A DNA stretch of 64,000 nucleotides from JAFKFI01 sp963795435 (GTDB lineage: Bacteria; Pseudomonadota; Alphaproteobacteria; Acetobacterales; Acetobacteraceae). The translations under genes and the position numbers were made by a program. Numbering within the stretch: the stretch's first letter is position 1; every line of letters begins with the position of its first letter. Location of the stretch: assembly GCA_963795435.1 (NCBI GenBank), contig CAWCHV010000007.1, forward strand, positions 1 through 64,000, read 5' to 3'. The notes beneath the pieces are model-generated. The model did not search any database and was not told where the DNA came from. It saw only the letters and a list, made by a program, of their open reading frames with translations. Below are positions 7,047 through 17,270 of the stretch, piece after piece.

Positions 7047-8356
7047 AGCATTAGGCTCAGCGGATCCTCGACCACCACCTTGAACGCGGCAAGCCATTCC
7101 GCGCCGAGCGCGCCGTCGACCACGCGGTGATCGACGCTCAGGGTACAGGTCATCATCGTGGCGATGGCGAGCTGGTCGTCCTTCACCACCGGGCGCTTCT
7201 GCGCCGCCGCGACGGCGAGGATCGCCGCCTGCGGCGGGTTGATGATGGCGGCGAATTCGGAGACGCCGTACATCCCCATGTTGGAGATCGAGAAGCCGCC
7301 GCCCTGGAATTCCTCGGGCTTCAGTTTGCCGGCGCGGGCGCGCTCGATCAGGCCCTTCATCTCGTTGCTGATCGCCGCGAGCCCCTTCTGGTCGGCGCGG
7401 CGGACGATCGGCGTGATGAGGCCGTCGGGGATCGAGACGGCGACGCTGATATCCACGTCGTCGTACAGCACTATCGCGTCGTCGGTCCACGAGGCGTTGA
7501 CCTTCGGCACCCGCCGCAAGGTGATCGCGGCGGCCTTGATGATCAGGTCGTTGACCGAGAGCCGGAACGCGCCCGGCCCCTCCTTGGCGGATTTGGCGTT
7601 GAGGTCGCTCCGCAGCCGCAGCAGCGCGTCCAGCTCGATGTCGATCGAGGCATAGAAATGCGGGATCGTCGCCTTGGCCTCGGCCATGCGGCGGGCGACC
7701 ACCTTGCGGATCGAATTGTTGGGAACGAGCCGATGCGGCGCGGTGATCGGCGCCGCGGGACGCGCCGCCGGCGCTGCGGCCGGCGTCGGTGCCGCGGCTT
7801 GCGGACGCGCGGCGGGGGCGCCCTTGTGCGCGGCCTCGATATCGGCCTTGACGATGCGCCCGTTCGGGCCGCTGCCCTTGAGCGCATTGAGGTCGATGCC
7901 GGCCTGCTTGGCCATGCGGCGCGCGAGCGGCGAGGCGAAAATGCGCTCCTCGCCCGCCGCGTGGCCGTTGCCCGAGCTACGCGGCGCGGGTGCCGGCGAT
8001 GACGAAGGTGCCGCCGACGGCGTGGGCACCGGCGACGGGGTTTCGGCCTTCACGTTCGCAGGCGGCGGAGCAGTCGGCGGCGCGCTCGGCGCCGGGCCGG
8101 ACGGCACCGCCTCGCCTTCATCGACGAGGATGGCGATCGGCGCGTTGACCTTCACGCCCTCGGTGCCGTCATCGACAAGGATCTTGCCGAGCACACCCTC
8201 GTCGACCGCCTCGACCTCCATCGTCGCCTTGTCGGTCTCGATCTCGGCGATCACGTCCCCCGACTTGATCGTCTCGCCCTCTTTCTTGAGCCAGCGCGCC
8301 AGCGTGCCCTCGGTCATCGTCGGGCTCAGCGCCGGCATCAGGATGTTCGTCGCCAT
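7043..8356 (-). CDS. pdhC: Pyruvate dehydrogenase E2, dihydrolipoamide acetyltransferase
   Basis: Encodes 437 residues. An N-terminal lipoyl domain (about 1-80) carries the lipoylated lysine in ETDKATMEV. A Pro/Ala-rich linker follows, then the peripheral-subunit-binding domain (about 140-175, ASPLARRMAKQAGIDL). A second Ala/Pro linker leads to the catalytic domain (about 210-437), with SVDHRVVDGALG near the C-terminus (catalytic His and the DG motif). It transfers acetyl from lipoyl to CoA and forms the complex core. The start lies 14 bases after pdhB with a run of G residues as ribosome-binding site. GNAT is coupled downstream. Confidence 0.96.
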   Translation of the reverse strand: MATNILMPALSPTMTEGTLARWLKKEGETIKSGDVIAEIETDKATMEVEAVDEGVLGKILVDDGTEGVKVNAPIAILVDEGEAVPSGPAPSAPPTAPPPANVKAETPSPVPTPSAAPSSSPAPAPRSSGNGHAAGEERIFASPLARRMAKQAGIDLNALKGSGPNGRIVKADIEAAHKGAPAARPQAAAPTPAAAPAARPAAPITAPHRLVPNNSIRKVVARRMAEAKATIPHFYASIDIELDALLRLRSDLNAKSAKEGPGAFRLSVNDLIIKAAAITLRRVPKVNASWTDDAIVLYDDVDISVAVSIPDGLITPIVRRADQKGLAAISNEMKGLIERARAGKLKPEEFQGGGFSISNMGMYGVSEFAAIINPPQAAILAVAAAQKRPVVKDDQLAIATMMTCTLSVDHRVVDGALGAEWLAAFKVVVEDPLSLML

Positions 8357-8370
8357 GTCGCGGCCCCCCG

Positions 8371-9747
<1,377 letters not shown>

Positions 9748-9752
9748 CGCGC

Positions 9753-10781
9753 TCAGGCCTCCAGCAGCACGTCGGTATAGAGCTCCGACGGCTCTGGCTC
9801 CGGGCTCGACTGCGCGAAATCCGCCGCGTCCTGCACGACGCGCTTCACCTCGTCGTCGACCGCCTTGAGTGCCGCCTCATCCATCCCGAGTTCGCCCAGC
9901 CGCTGCCGCGCGCTCTCGATGCAGTCGCGCTCGGCGCGCATCTTCTGCACCTCCTCGCGGGTCCGGTATTTCGCCGGGTCCGACATCGAGTGGCCGCGAT
10001 AGCGATAGGTCTTCACCTCGAGCAGGAATGGCCCGCGGCCGGCGCGGCAATGCGCCACCGCCGCCTCCGCCGCCTCCTTCACCGCCAGCACGTCCATCCC
10101 GTCGACCTGCTGGCCGGGAATGCCCCAGGCCGCGCCGTTCTTCGACAAATCCTGCGACGCCGAGGCGCGGTCGACGCTGGTGCCCATGCCATACTTGTTG
10201 TTCTCGATCACGTACACCACCGGCAGCTTCATCAGCGCGGCGAGATTGAAGCTCTCGAACACCTGACCCTGGCTCGAGGCACCCTCGCCGAAATAGGTCA
10301 CGCACACCCGGTCGGTCTCCCGGTACCAGTCGGAGAAGGCGAGGCCGGTGCCGATGCTGACCTGCGCGCCGACGATGCCGTGTCCGCCGTAGAAGTGCTT
10401 CTCCTTGCTGAACATGTGCATGGAGCCGCCCTTGCCGCGCGAGTAGCCGGTCGCGCGCCCGGTGAGCTCCGCCATCACGCCGCGCGCCTCCATGCCGGTC
10501 GCCAGCATGTGCCCGTGATCGCGATAGGAGGTAATCACCTGGTCGCCCTCGGACAGCGCCATCTGCACGCCAACCACGACCGCCTCCTGGCCGATATAGA
10601 GGTGGCAGAAGCCGCCGATCAGCCCCATGCCATAGAGCTGACCGGCCTTCTCCTCGAAGCGGCGGATCAGCAGCATGTCGTGATAGGCGCGGAGCAGCTG
10701 CTCCTGGCTGGTCGACCGCTGTTTGGCCGGCAGCCGCGCCTTGCCCTTGGGCCGCTTCCTGGTCTCCGCCGCCTGCGCCAT
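9753..10781 (-). CDS. pdhA: Pyruvate dehydrogenase E1 alpha
   Basis: Encodes 342 residues. The thiamine diphosphate motif runs from GEG (normally GDG) in YFGEGASSQGQ to the closing NN of VVYVIENN. GGFCHLYIGQEA and SYRDHGHMLATGM are conserved E1-alpha segments, and the phosphorylation-loop-like YRYRGHSMSDPAKYR is present. The ATG at 10781 is chosen over an upstream in-frame start at 10835 because a GGGGGCGG ribosome-binding site precedes it and the N-terminus is then a short basic leader. It is first of pdhA-pdhB-pdhC. The 249 bases upstream, to ftsB, must hold its promoter. Confidence 0.96.
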   Translation of the reverse strand: MAQAAETRKRPKGKARLPAKQRSTSQEQLLRAYHDMLLIRRFEEKAGQLYGMGLIGGFCHLYIGQEAVVVGVQMALSEGDQVITSYRDHGHMLATGMEARGVMAELTGRATGYSRGKGGSMHMFSKEKHFYGGHGIVGAQVSIGTGLAFSDWYRETDRVCVTYFGEGASSQGQVFESFNLAALMKLPVVYVIENNKYGMGTSVDRASASQDLSKNGAAWGIPGQQVDGMDVLAVKEAAEAAVAHCRAGRGPFLLEVKTYRYRGHSMSDPAKYRTREEVQKMRAERDCIESARQRLGELGMDEAALKAVDDEVKRVVQDAADFAQSSPEPEPSELYTDVLLEA

Positions 10782-11030
10782 TGGTCCGCCCCCGCGATGC
10801 CTGCCCAAACGCGCGAGAATTAGCCTCGCTGTCACGGGCCAGCAAGGAACGGGGGCGAAACTCCGTGCTGTTGCAATGCGGTAGGGTTAGTGAACCAAAT
10901 TCCGGTTAACTGCTTGGGATAGGTGGTTCGGGGGCAGTAAGCGAGAGATCGCGTTGCGCCGTCACCGGGAATTCAGTTCGTTTGTGTCGCCGCGAGCGTC
11001 GCCTTCGCACTGAAATTTCCGCCATTCGCG

Positions 11031-11378
11031 TTAGAACAGCCGGTCCTTGGGCCCATAGGGAACAATGATATCGGTCGGATCGGCAATGTTCAGCATCGCG
11101 CGGGCTCGCTCGTCGAGCGTGTCGCGGTCGATATGCTGGTTGCGTAGGCCGGCGACGCGATGTTCCCAGGCATCTTTCTCCTTGTCGGCGCGGACGAGGT
11201 CGGCCTGCGCCTGTCGCAACAGATCCTGGCGCTCTGCGTAGGATTTCAAGCCGCGGTCGCCCTGGGTCACATTCCAGACGAAGTAGGCGACAAGCGCCAG
11301 AAAGATCGAGGGCGCGATCAGGCCCTTGGCCTTGCGCTTCACCGTCCGCCCGAATGACAAGCCCGCCTCCCAAATCAC
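11031..11378 (-). CDS. ftsB: FtsB/DivIC septum formation initiator
   Basis: Encodes 115 residues. A short cytoplasmic N-terminus is followed by one transmembrane helix (about 21-38, APSIFLALVAYFVWNV) and a periplasmic coiled coil (about 45-85, rich in Leu, Gln and Ala). The C-terminal DERARAMLNIADPTDIIVPYG is the family's conserved end. It is a divisome component expected to pair with FtsL and FtsQ. Its position between eno and pdhA is characteristic of alphaproteobacteria. A divergent secreted-protein gene begins 130 bases upstream. Confidence 0.92.
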   Translation of the reverse strand: MIWEAGLSFGRTVKRKAKGLIAPSIFLALVAYFVWNVTQGDRGLKSYAERQDLLRQAQADLVRADKEKDAWEHRVAGLRNQHIDRDTLDERARAMLNIADPTDIIVPYGPKDRLF

Positions 11379-11507
11379 ACGCCAGGAATACTACACGACG
11401 CTCGCCGACCCGTGAACGAATTGCCGCGAAGAAGTCGGCTTCTGGCCACGTTTCATGGGTTTCTTTCAGGTGACGGCAGACCGGAACAGCCGCGAAGGAG
11501 ACACGAA

Positions 11508-11795
11508 ATGAAAGCAAGATCGATCCTGCTGGCCGCAGCCGCCGCTCTGGCGGTGACGGGCCTCGCCGCCCCGGCATTCGCCCAGCCCTACGACCGTGAC
11601 GACTGGCACCACGACCACGACCATTGGCGCGGCCACGAGTGGCAGGAGCACCACCATGAGGGATATTACGCACCGCGCGCCTACTACCCGCCGCCGCCGG
11701 TCGTGTATGCGCCGCCCCCCCAGGCCTACTACGCGCCGCCGCCGCCCGTGGTCTACGGCAGCCCCGGCGTGACCTTCGGCGTCACCATTCCGTAG
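11508..11795 (+). CDS. Small secreted His/Tyr/Pro-rich protein
   Basis: Encodes 95 residues. The signal peptide is about 1-25 (AAAAALAVTGLAAPAFA, cleavage after AFA). The mature protein starts with an Asp/His/Trp-rich segment (DRDDWHHDHDHW region) that could bind metal. It continues with repeated Tyr-Pro units (PPPPVVYAPPPQAYYAPPPP) and ends GVTFGVTIP. AAGGAG lies eight bases before the ATG. It is transcribed against its neighbours, ending four bases from the eno stop. Similar small periplasmic or surface proteins are common in Acetobacteraceae; the function is unknown. Confidence 0.75.
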   Translation: MKARSILLAAAAALAVTGLAAPAFAQPYDRDDWHHDHDHWRGHEWQEHHHEGYYAPRAYYPPPPVVYAPPPQAYYAPPPPVVYGSPGVTFGVTIP

Positions 11796-11799
11796 GTAG

Positions 11800-13077
11800 C
11801 TATCGGCGCAGGATGGTCCGGCCGGCGTAGCGCGCGGCCGGACCAAGCCCCGCCTCGATACGGACGAGTTGGTTGTATTTGGCCGTACGGTCGCTGCGCG
11901 CGAGGCTGCCGGTCTTGATCTGGCCGCAATTGGTGGCGACCGCGAGGTCGGCGATGGTGGCGTCCTCGGTCTCGCCCGAGCGATGGCTCATCACGACGCG
12001 GAAGCCGGCGCACTGGGCGAGTTCGACCGTCTCCAAGGTCTCGCTCAGCGTGCCGATCTGGTTGACTTTCACCAGAATGGCATTCGCCGTGCCGCCCTCG
12101 ATGCCGCGCCGCAGCCGCTCCGGGTTGGTGACGAACAGATCGTCCCCGACCAGTTGCACCTTGGTGCCCAGCGCGTCGGTCAGCAACTTCCAGCCGTCCC
12201 AATCATCCTCCGCGCAGCCATCCTCGATCGAGGCGATCGGAAAGCGGCCGACCAGTTCCTCGAGGTAGCGCACCATGCCGGCGGCATCGAGGCTGCGCCC
12301 CTCGCCTTCCAGCTCGTATTTGCCGTCGCGATAGAACTCGGTCGCGGCGCAGTCGAGCGCGAAGGTGACATCCTCGCCGGGCCGGTAGCCGACGGCCTCG
12401 CACGCACGCGAGATGAACGCGAGCGCCTCGTCGGCGGATTTCAGGTTCGGCGCGAAGCCGCCCTCGTCGCCGACATTGGTGTTGTGGCCGGCGTCGTGCA
12501 GGCCCTTTTTCAACGTGGCGAAGATCTCGGCGCCCATGCGCACCGCGTCCGCCATCGTGCCGGCGGCGACCGGCTGGATCATGAATTCCTGAACGTCGAT
12601 CGGATTGTCGGCGTGCCGGCCGCCGTTGACGATGTTCATCATGGGCACCGGCAAAGTGCGCGCATAGACGCCGCCGACGTAGCGGTACAGCGGCACGCCG
12701 AGCTCCGCCGCCGCTGCCTTCGCCACCGCGAGCGAGACGCCGAGAATCGCGTTGGCGCCGAGCCGCGACTTGTTCGCGGTCCCGTCGAGGTCGATCATGA
12801 TGTCGTCGAGCTTGACCTGCTCGAACGGGTCCATCCCGCCGATCGCGTCGAATATTTCCCCCTCGACATTGGCGATGGCCTGCAGCACGCCCTTGCCGCC
12901 AAATCGCGCCTTGTCGCCGTCGCGCAATTCGACCGCCTCATGCGCGCCGGTCGAGGCGCCGGAAGGCACGGCGGCGCGCCCGGTCGCGCCGCTGTCCAAT
13001 ACCACGTCGACCTCGATCGTCGGGTTCCCCCGGCTGTCGAGGATCTCGCGGGCGACGATATCGGCGATGGCGCTCAT
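11800..13077 (-). CDS. eno: Enolase
   Basis: Encodes a 425-residue enolase converting 2-phosphoglycerate to phosphoenolpyruvate in glycolysis and gluconeogenesis. It has the N-terminal DSRGNPTIEVDV, the flexible loop PSGASTGAHEAVEL and Mg2+ ligands in SIEDGCAEDDWDG and VGDDLFVTN. The signature ILVKVNQIGTLSET contains the catalytic lysine, and SHRSGETED follows. The start is the ATG at 13077 rather than one at 13110, matching the usual MSAIADIVAREILDSRG N-terminus. A palindromic repeat lies directly upstream. Confidence 0.97.
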   Translation of the reverse strand: MSAIADIVAREILDSRGNPTIEVDVVLDSGATGRAAVPSGASTGAHEAVELRDGDKARFGGKGVLQAIANVEGEIFDAIGGMDPFEQVKLDDIMIDLDGTANKSRLGANAILGVSLAVAKAAAAELGVPLYRYVGGVYARTLPVPMMNIVNGGRHADNPIDVQEFMIQPVAAGTMADAVRMGAEIFATLKKGLHDAGHNTNVGDEGGFAPNLKSADEALAFISRACEAVGYRPGEDVTFALDCAATEFYRDGKYELEGEGRSLDAAGMVRYLEELVGRFPIASIEDGCAEDDWDGWKLLTDALGTKVQLVGDDLFVTNPERLRRGIEGGTANAILVKVNQIGTLSETLETVELAQCAGFRVVMSHRSGETEDATIADLAVATNCGQIKTGSLARSDRTAKYNQLVRIEAGLGPAARYAGRTILRR

Positions 13078-13116
13078 GTTGGGTGTCCGTGTCCGTTGCT
13101 TGCCGGACACCTTCTA

Positions 13117-13200
13117 CCCCTCCCCCAACCCCCTCCCGCAAGGGGAGAGGGCTTTCTTCTCCCTCTCCCCTTCTCAGGGGAGAGGGCCGGGGTGAGGGGT
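13117..13200. repeat. GC-rich palindromic intergenic repeat, copy A
   Basis: Two adjacent imperfect hairpins built on CCCTCCC/GGGAGGG and CCCTCTCCCC/GGGGAGAGGG motifs, with a TTTCTTCT spacer. Related copies lie at 23833, 36089, 38208 and 43554; this one is inverted relative to the copies at 38208 and 43554. It lies between eno and the alpha/beta hydrolase, both on the minus strand, so it may act as a weak terminator or mRNA stabiliser. Confidence 0.85.
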
Positions 13201-13207
13201 TGCGCGC

Positions 13208-13984
13208 TTACAACCGGCCGATTGCGGCGAGCACCGCGTCGGGCTGCTCCAGCGTCGACATGTGCCCGGCGTCCGGCACGCTGACCAGCTCCGCCCCCCG
13301 GATCGCCGCCTTCCAGGCCTGCGCGTAGGGCGCCGGGAAAACCTTGTCAGAGTCCCCCCAGACCAGCAGCGTGCGCGCCTTCACGCGATGGATGCGGTCC
13401 TTGAGCCCGCGCTCCGGGATCGGGAACAGCAGCTTGCCCGCCATGCCGAGTTGCCTCGCGTTTGTTACCAGGAACGGGATGAGGAATTTCGGATCCTTGA
13501 TGTCGACGTTCGCGGTGATCAGCGAGGCGCCAAGCTCCGCGTCATGGAACAGCGTGGGGGGAAAATCCTTTGGGAGCATCGCGAAAATGTCGGGTGCCGG
13601 ATAGGCGTCCAGCCACAATCCGGCCGGCGCGATCAGGCAAAGTCGATCCACCTCGTTGGGGCAGACCGCCGCCATCTCGGCCGCGATCATGCCGCCCAGC
13701 GAGTGTCCGACCAGCAGCGGCCTCGAGAGGCCGAGCGCCTCGATCACCTCGAAGGTGAGCAACGTCACGTCCAGCATGTCGCGGATCTCGCCCAATTCCG
13801 GGGAGTCGCCGTACCCCGGCAGCAACGGCGCACTGATGTGATAGCGCTCGGCGAGCCGCAGCAGGAACGGATCGTCCGGCTTCACGCCGCCGGCGGAGTG
13901 CAAAAACACCAGGTCCGGCCCGTTGCCGCCTTCGAGCACATGGACTTCCGTATGCTTCGTCGGGACTTTCCTTAGCTCGATCAC
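13208..13984 (-). CDS. Alpha/beta hydrolase
   Basis: Encodes 258 residues of the alpha/beta-hydrolase fold. The nucleophile elbow is LLVGHSLGGMIA (Ser at about 97). A catalytic Asp candidate is in LLVWGDSDKVFP, and the catalytic His is in VPDAGHMSTLEQP near the C-terminus. The oxyanion region is LVFLHSAGG. No signal peptide is seen. The GTG start at 13984 overlaps the stop of the flavin oxidoreductase gene as GTGA, so the two are co-translated and may act in one catabolic step series, for example monooxygenation followed by ester or ring cleavage. The substrate is unknown. Confidence 0.82.
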   Translation of the reverse strand: MIELRKVPTKHTEVHVLEGGNGPDLVFLHSAGGVKPDDPFLLRLAERYHISAPLLPGYGDSPELGEIRDMLDVTLLTFEVIEALGLSRPLLVGHSLGGMIAAEMAAVCPNEVDRLCLIAPAGLWLDAYPAPDIFAMLPKDFPPTLFHDAELGASLITANVDIKDPKFLIPFLVTNARQLGMAGKLLFPIPERGLKDRIHRVKARTLLVWGDSDKVFPAPYAQAWKAAIRGAELVSVPDAGHMSTLEQPDAVLAAIGRL

Positions 13985-15240
13985 TTCGCAGGCTCCAGTT
14001 GGGGCGCGGGCGCGCCCGCCGGCAGCGGCGCGGGTGCCACCCGGTGTTGCAGCGGCTTGCACCAGAATCGCGGGTCGTTGTCGTGCTCGGGCCAGATGTT
14101 GCGCAGATGCGGCATGACCTTCTCGGCGAACAGCTTCGTCGAGTACATGCACTTGTCCTTGGGCATGTTGCCGACGTGGAGAAGAAGAAAAATATTGCCG
14201 ACGCGCAGGCTCTTGATGAGGTGCTCCATCTGCTGGCGCACCGTCTCGGGGCTGCCGGCGACGATGTAGCCGCCCTCCACCAGCTCCTTCCACGATAACG
14301 TCGTGTGGTCGGTGCGCGAGTACTGGTTCACCGCGCCGATCTGCAAAGTCTTGATCGTGCGGTAGCCCGGCGCGTCGGCGAAGCCGGGATAGACGTGCAG
14401 GCAGCGATTGTAGAAATAATGCGCGTGCTCCGCGTACATCTCCTCCGCCAGCGCGTCGGTGTCGGCGACGAACACGGTCTGCGCGAAGCCGGCGCGATAC
14501 GGCGAGTCGTCCGGCGCACCGCGCTCGCGCACGCGCTTCCAGTAGCCGTCCATCAGTGCCTGGGCGCGCATGTAGCCGTTGAAGCTGAGATAGGAATACG
14601 AGTACGTGTTGTCGATGCAGAAATCATAGGTCTCGACCGAGCCGCCGCCCGGAATATGCAGCGGCGGGTGCGGCTTCTGGATCGGCTTCGGCCACAGATT
14701 GACATAGCGCAATTTGTTGTAGCGGCCGTTGAAGGCGAAGATTTCTTCCTCCTTCCAGGCGCGGATGATCAGCTCGTGCGCCTCGGCGTATTTCTCCCGC
14801 GTCAGCGCCGGGATGGTGCCGTAGCAATAATTGGTGTCCATCGACGTCCCCACCGGGAACCCGGCCACCAGCCGCCCGCCGGAGATCACGTCGAGCATGG
14901 CGAATTCCTCCGCCACCCGGATCGGCGGGTTGTACAGCGCGATGGAGTTGCCCAGCACGACGAGGCCCGCGTTCGACGTGCGGCGCGACAGCGCGGCCGC
15001 GATGATGTTGGGCGACGGCATCAGCCCGTAGCCGTTCTGGTGGTGCTCGTTGACCCCGATCCCGTCGAAGCCGAGCGTGTCGGCGTATTCCAGCAGGTCC
15101 ATGTACTCGTTGTAGAGCGCGTGGCCCTTCACCGGGTCGAACAACCGGTTATCGATATCGACCCAGACCGAGCGATGCTTGTCCCGGAAATCGTCCGGCA
15201 GCCAGCGCCACGGCATCAGGTTGAACCAGGTGAAACGCAT
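13981..15240 (-). CDS. LLM-class flavin-dependent oxidoreductase
   Basis: Encodes a 419-residue bacterial-luciferase-like TIM barrel. Family motifs are DTLGFDGIGVNEHHQNGYG (about 60-80), NAGLVVLGNSIALYNPPIRVAEE and DVISGGRLVAGFPVG. Such enzymes use reduced FMN (or F420) to monooxygenate small substrates. It is the first of five LLM-type genes in this window. Start ATG 15240 opens MRFTWFNLMPWRWLP. It is coupled to the hydrolase downstream and separated from kdsA by 91 bases. The substrate cannot be deduced. Confidence 0.85.
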   Translation of the reverse strand: MRFTWFNLMPWRWLPDDFRDKHRSVWVDIDNRLFDPVKGHALYNEYMDLLEYADTLGFDGIGVNEHHQNGYGLMPSPNIIAAALSRRTSNAGLVVLGNSIALYNPPIRVAEEFAMLDVISGGRLVAGFPVGTSMDTNYCYGTIPALTREKYAEAHELIIRAWKEEEIFAFNGRYNKLRYVNLWPKPIQKPHPPLHIPGGGSVETYDFCIDNTYSYSYLSFNGYMRAQALMDGYWKRVRERGAPDDSPYRAGFAQTVFVADTDALAEEMYAEHAHYFYNRCLHVYPGFADAPGYRTIKTLQIGAVNQYSRTDHTTLSWKELVEGGYIVAGSPETVRQQMEHLIKSLRVGNIFLLLHVGNMPKDKCMYSTKLFAEKVMPHLRNIWPEHDNDPRFWCKPLQHRVAPAPLPAGAPAPQLEPAK

Positions 15241-15331
15241 GTGCCTGCTCCCGCGAATGGGGGATCGCCCGAAGGGCGCGATGGCCCAACCTACCGGGGA
15301 GTAGGGGGCGGCGTCCAGCCGTCCGAGGGGC

Positions 15332-16183
15332 TCAGCGAACGTCCGACTTGGCGAGCGCGTCAAATGCCGCGAGACGCGCGAGCAGCGCCGGCATGTCGCG
15401 CAGGGCGATCATAGTCGGCCCGTCGCTTGGCGCGTGGTCCGGGTCAGGGTGCGCCTCAATGAACACGGCGGCCACGCCAACCGCAAGGGCAGCGCGCGCC
15501 AGCACGGGCGCGAACTCGCGCTGCCCGCCAGACGAAGTCCCCTGTCCGCCTGGCTGCTGGACGGAGTGGGTGGCGTCGAACACGACAGGACGGCCGGTGC
15601 GCGCCATGATTGGCAGCGCGCGGAAATCAGTCACCAGGGTGTTGTAGCCGAAGCTCGCACCCCGCTCACAGAGCAGGATGCGCTCGTTGCCAGTGCTGGC
15701 GATCTTGGCCGCGACATTGGCCATGTCCCAAGGGGCGAGGAACTGGCCCTTCTTGACGTTGATCGCGCGACCGGTCTCGCCGGCGGCCAGCAGCAGATCT
15801 GTCTGGCGACAAAGAAACGCCGGGATCTGCAGCACGTCCACCGCCTCGGCGGCCGGCGCGCATTGTTCCGCACTGTGAACATCGGTCAGAACGGGCAAGC
15901 CGAACCGCTCGCGCACCGCGGCGAGGATCGCCAGCCCCTTCGCCATCCCCACGCCACGCGGGGCGCCGGCACTTGTGCGGTTGGCCTTGTCGAAACTGCT
16001 CTTGTAGATCAACGGCACGCCAGCGGCGCGCGTCATCGCGACCAGGGCCTCGGCGACTTCCAGCGCGTGCGCTTCCAACTCGATCTGGCACGGGCCGGCG
16101 ATGAGCGCGAACGGCCGATCGTTGGCAATCTCGATCACGCCGACGCGCACCTGCCGGACTGAGTGAGCGGCTTCAGCGGTCAT
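15332..16183 (-). CDS. kdsA: 3-deoxy-8-phosphooctulonate (KDO-8-P) synthase
   Basis: Encodes 283 residues of the DAHP synthase-like aldolase that condenses arabinose-5-phosphate with PEP for the KDO of lipid A-core, indicating an LPS-bearing Gram-negative. Motifs are FALIAGPCQIE, YKSSFDKANRTS, LPVLTDVHSAEQ, AINVKKGQFLAPWDM and FIEAHPDPDHAPSDGP. GGAGG lies nine bases before the ATG at 16183; an ATG at 16192 directly abuts GGAGG and is less likely to be used. The pyrG-kdsA-eno order is usual in Proteobacteria, though here other genes are inserted between them. Confidence 0.95.
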   Translation of the reverse strand: MTAEAAHSVRQVRVGVIEIANDRPFALIAGPCQIELEAHALEVAEALVAMTRAAGVPLIYKSSFDKANRTSAGAPRGVGMAKGLAILAAVRERFGLPVLTDVHSAEQCAPAAEAVDVLQIPAFLCRQTDLLLAAGETGRAINVKKGQFLAPWDMANVAAKIASTGNERILLCERGASFGYNTLVTDFRALPIMARTGRPVVFDATHSVQQPGGQGTSSGGQREFAPVLARAALAVGVAAVFIEAHPDPDHAPSDGPTMIALRDMPALLARLAAFDALAKSDVR

Positions 16184-16424
16184 GTTCGCCATCCTCCAAA
16201 TTCGCGTGCACGCTCACCAACTCTTGAATGTTGCCAATAAGCATTTAGTCGACATACCGATCGACATAATGGCATCGTGTGCTCAACGAAAGTGCAGGCT
16301 GAAGCAGCGGATTCCCCGAACGCGCATCGAATGACGCGGTCGCAACTCCTACCTCCGGGTTGCCGCAACAGTGTTGGCTGAGGCCCGGCCGGACGTCGGC
16401 CCGGCCATCCGATAGGAGGTCGAC

Positions 16425-16910
16425 ATGCCGAGCGGACAGCCCTCGCTACCCGCCTATCTCGGATCATGGGACGACTTGATCCGCGCATTGCTCCACGACC
16501 CCTTCCTCGGCTCCGGCAACGGACCGCCGCGCCCGCACAATATCATGCTGGGCGCCCGCCCGGCCGCGATGGAACCGAACCCCTCTCCCTGGCGCCATGT
16601 CGTCGAGGGCTTCGTCGCCGCGGTCAGCGTCAGGGATCTCGCGTCGCAAGTCCCCGACGAAGCCGTCCGCAATGAGATGGAGCGGAGCGCCAGCCAATCC
16701 ATCGTGCAATTGCTCGATGATTATTGCGGCACTCCGCCGCGGCTGTGGCCCTGGCCCGGCCCACCTCCGTGGGTATTCGGTATCGCCTCGGAGCTGAACG
16801 CGATCGCCAGCACGCTGGAGGCAGGTGGCCTGCGGAGCGGTTTGCAGGAGGTCGCCGGTCAGGTCGTCGCCAAGGGCTTCGGCGCTGGGCAATCCCGCCT
16901 CGCTGGATGA
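16425..16910 (+). CDS. Hypothetical protein
   Basis: Encodes 161 residues. AGGAGG lies six bases upstream of the ATG, so translation is well supported. Residues about 1-60 are Pro/Gly-rich. A helical part (about 60-100) includes VSVRDLASQVPDEAVRNEMERSA. A Pro/Trp segment (about 104-118, RLWPWPGPPPW) precedes another helix. No signal peptide or membrane segment is seen and I recognise no domain. It is followed 30 bases later by another small gene on the same strand. The 241 bases upstream, divergent from kdsA, must hold its promoter. Confidence 0.6.
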   Translation: MPSGQPSLPAYLGSWDDLIRALLHDPFLGSGNGPPRPHNIMLGARPAAMEPNPSPWRHVVEGFVAAVSVRDLASQVPDEAVRNEMERSASQSIVQLLDDYCGTPPRLWPWPGPPPWVFGIASELNAIASTLEAGGLRSGLQEVAGQVVAKGFGAGQSRLAG

Positions 16911-16940
16911 AGCCCGCAACCACCAACAGGAGTACCAGTC

Positions 16941-17183
16941 ATGGCCCACGACATCGATGCGATGGCGACCAAGCTGCGCAGGATCGAGCGGAGTCTCGGC
17001 ACGCTCGCCGACGGCCGCTATCCGCAGCAATTGATCCCGATAATCCATCGTCCCGGCTTCACCACTGTGGCCGAGGGGATGCTGATCCACGCCTTGCTCG
17101 ATCACGTGGAGCATCAGGCCGACACGCTGCACAGGACATGTGAGAGCCTGCTCGCCGCAGCGGAGAAGGTCGGGACCAGCTAG
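16941..17183 (+). CDS. Hypothetical small helical protein
   Basis: Encodes 80 residues, likely two or three helices, with a His-containing segment (MLIHALLDHVEHQADTLHR). ACAGGAGT lies about nine bases before the ATG. It appears cotranscribed with the preceding unknown gene. No domain is recognised. A T7 tract at 17201-17207 follows the stop without a convincing stem. Confidence 0.55.
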   Translation: MAHDIDAMATKLRRIERSLGTLADGRYPQQLIPIIHRPGFTTVAEGMLIHALLDHVEHQADTLHRTCESLLAAAEKVGTS

Positions 17184-17270
17184 CAACGACGGCCGGACCG
17201 TTTTTTTGCGCGCATCGCGCGACGGGCGGTTCGGCTCGTCGCGCAAACGGACAATCGGATAGGTGTGGAA

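Noticed and set aside
10890..10920. TTAACC with nearby GGTTCA near the pdhA promoter as a CtrA site
   Set aside because: Spacing does not fit TTAA-N7-TTAA; only a half site, so no call.
16249..16268. Direct repeat TCGACATA, 12 bases apart, in the kdsA divergent region
   Set aside because: Only two copies of eight bases; could be chance, and no regulator or promoter alignment supports a role.
17191..17207. GGCCGGACCG followed by T7 as a terminator
   Set aside because: The T-run is good but only a three-base stem can be formed right before it; too weak to call a hairpin terminator.
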